Below are positions 5,993-6,784 of a DNA stretch of 6,784 nt, in pieces (position 1 is the first letter of the stretch; each line of letters begins with the position of its first letter). Under the pieces are notes generated by a model that was given only the letters and a program-made list of their open reading frames with translations, was not told where the DNA came from and searched no databases. The DNA is taken from positions 1-6,784 of the forward strand of contig DAEH01000060.1 of assembly GCA_002497685.1 (NCBI GenBank). The letters are read 5' to 3'. Made by a program: the position numbers and the translations under genes. Source of the DNA: Euryarchaeota archaeon UBA169. Its GTDB lineage: Archaea; Thermoplasmatota; Poseidoniia; MGIII; CG-Epi1.

Positions 5993-6784
5993 ATGAGTAA
6001 AGACCCAGTTCCACTTAAAGCTGTACACCACGTAGAGTTTTATGTGGGTAATGCAAAGCAAGCAGCCTACTATTACAGAAAAGCATTCGGATACAATCAG
6101 ACCGCTTATTCTGGATTAGAAACTGGCGATAGAGAAAAAGCTAGCTATGTTTTGGAGCAAGGACGGATTAGAATGGTTTTCTCTACTCCATTAAATGGAA
6201 ATAATGAATTAGCTGAACATATTCGAAGACATGGTGATGGAGTAAAGGATATTGCATTTCATGTCGATGATGCGAAAGGATGTTACGAAGCCTGTATAGC
6301 TCGTGGAGCTAAGAGTGCGCGCAAACCTGAAACATTAAGTGATGAAAATGGAAGCGTTACAAAAGCCTCAATTTTCACTTATGGAGAAACTTTGCACTCT
6401 TTCATTTCATATGATGATTACGATGGACCTTTCTTACCTGGATTTGTAGAAAGTAAAGTTGAAGGTAACAATGTCGGGCTAAAATTCATAGATCATATTG
6501 TTGGAAATGTAGAACTAGGGAAAATGGAACATTGGGTTAATTTTTACGCTGACGTAATGGGCTTTTCACAAATTCAAGCATTTAGTGATGACGATATCGC
6601 TACAGAATATTCTGCACTTATGTCAAAAGTAATGGAAAGTGATAACGGAAGAATAAAATTTCCTATAAATGAACCTGCTGAAGGTAAAAGAAAATCGCAG
6701 ATTGATGAATATTTAGATTTTTACGACGGACCTGGTGTTCAACACATAGCTCTCTTGACAAGTGACATTATCAAAACAATAAAG
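5993..6784 (+). CDS. hppD: 4-hydroxyphenylpyruvate dioxygenase, N-terminal 264 residues
   Basis: The enzyme converts 4-hydroxyphenylpyruvate and O2 to homogentisate and CO2, the second step of tyrosine breakdown, using non-haem Fe(II) in the cytoplasm. The frame runs off the right edge without a stop. Both vicinal-oxygen-chelate halves can be seen. The N-terminal half starts at about residue 9 (KAVHHVEFYVGNA) and includes DGVKDIAFHVDDA at about 82-94 and the YDGPFLPG linker at 143-150. The C-terminal half begins KFIDHIVGNV, where H168 matches the first iron ligand, and reaches GPGVQHIALLT, where H251 matches the second. The glutamate ligand expected in a C-terminal GNF-type segment lies outside the window. 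Family members are usually about 350-400 residues, so roughly two-thirds is present. ATG 5993 places the first domain at the usual distance from the N-terminus; a GTG at 5984 in the same frame is less likely. The gene has its own promoter-like region, after a T-run that ends the protease gene. Related VOC enzymes such as hydroxymandelate synthase are less likely but cannot be ruled out without the C-terminus. Confidence 0.92.
   Translation, partial: MSKDPVPLKAVHHVEFYVGNAKQAAYYYRKAFGYNQTAYSGLETGDREKASYVLEQGRIRMVFSTPLNGNNELAEHIRRHGDGVKDIAFHVDDAKGCYEACIARGAKSARKPETLSDENGSVTKASIFTYGETLHSFISYDDYDGPFLPGFVESKVEGNNVGLKFIDHIVGNVELGKMEHWVNFYADVMGFSQIQAFSDDDIATEYSALMSKVMESDNGRIKFPINEPAEGKRKSQIDEYLDFYDGPGVQHIALLTSDIIKTIK

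Noticed and set aside
1..6784. Mobile element, CRISPR array, tRNA, rRNA or defence island
   Set aside because: I saw no repeat array, terminal inverted repeats, transposase or integrase motifs, or RNA-gene signatures. Every long stretch is filled by the five genes described.

Overview
The window looks like chromosomal DNA of a low-GC marine archaeon. A Marine Group II/III-type euryarchaeon (Poseidoniales/Thermoplasmatota) is my best guess. The reasons are AT-rich TATA-like boxes about 22-27 bases before start codons that lack a useful Shine-Dalgarno sequence (leaderless-style promoters), an oligo-T terminator, GTG/TTG starts, an intramembrane metalloprotease carrying PKD and beta-sandwich domains, and a bacterial-type MutS. 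The lineage is inferred from gene content and was not checked by any search.

Layout from left to right: (1) the N-terminal quarter of a DUF255/YyaL-type thioredoxin-domain protein on the minus strand, running off the left edge; (2) an 83-bp divergent intergenic region; (3) a complete mutS on the plus strand; (4) a small three-helix membrane protein with an Ig-like outer domain on the minus strand, whose stop codon overlaps that of mutS tail to tail; (5) a 48-bp divergent spacer holding one central AT box and a perfect inverted repeat; (6) a 689-residue site-2-protease-like (M50) membrane protease with PDZ, PKD and a further C-terminal beta-rich domain on the plus strand; (7) a 73-bp gap with a T7 terminator and a new promoter; (8) the first 264 residues of 4-hydroxyphenylpyruvate dioxygenase on the plus strand, running off the right edge.

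The genes do not form one pathway. MutS serves mismatch repair and HppD serves tyrosine breakdown; the DUF255 protein has no settled role. The most coherent unit is the divergent pair formed by the small Ig-like membrane protein and the M50 protease. They share a very short control region and both appear to have beta-sandwich domains beside the membrane, which suggests, without proving, a shared envelope function. I see no mobile element, CRISPR array, tRNA, rRNA or defence system, and no gene-free stretch longer than 300 bases.
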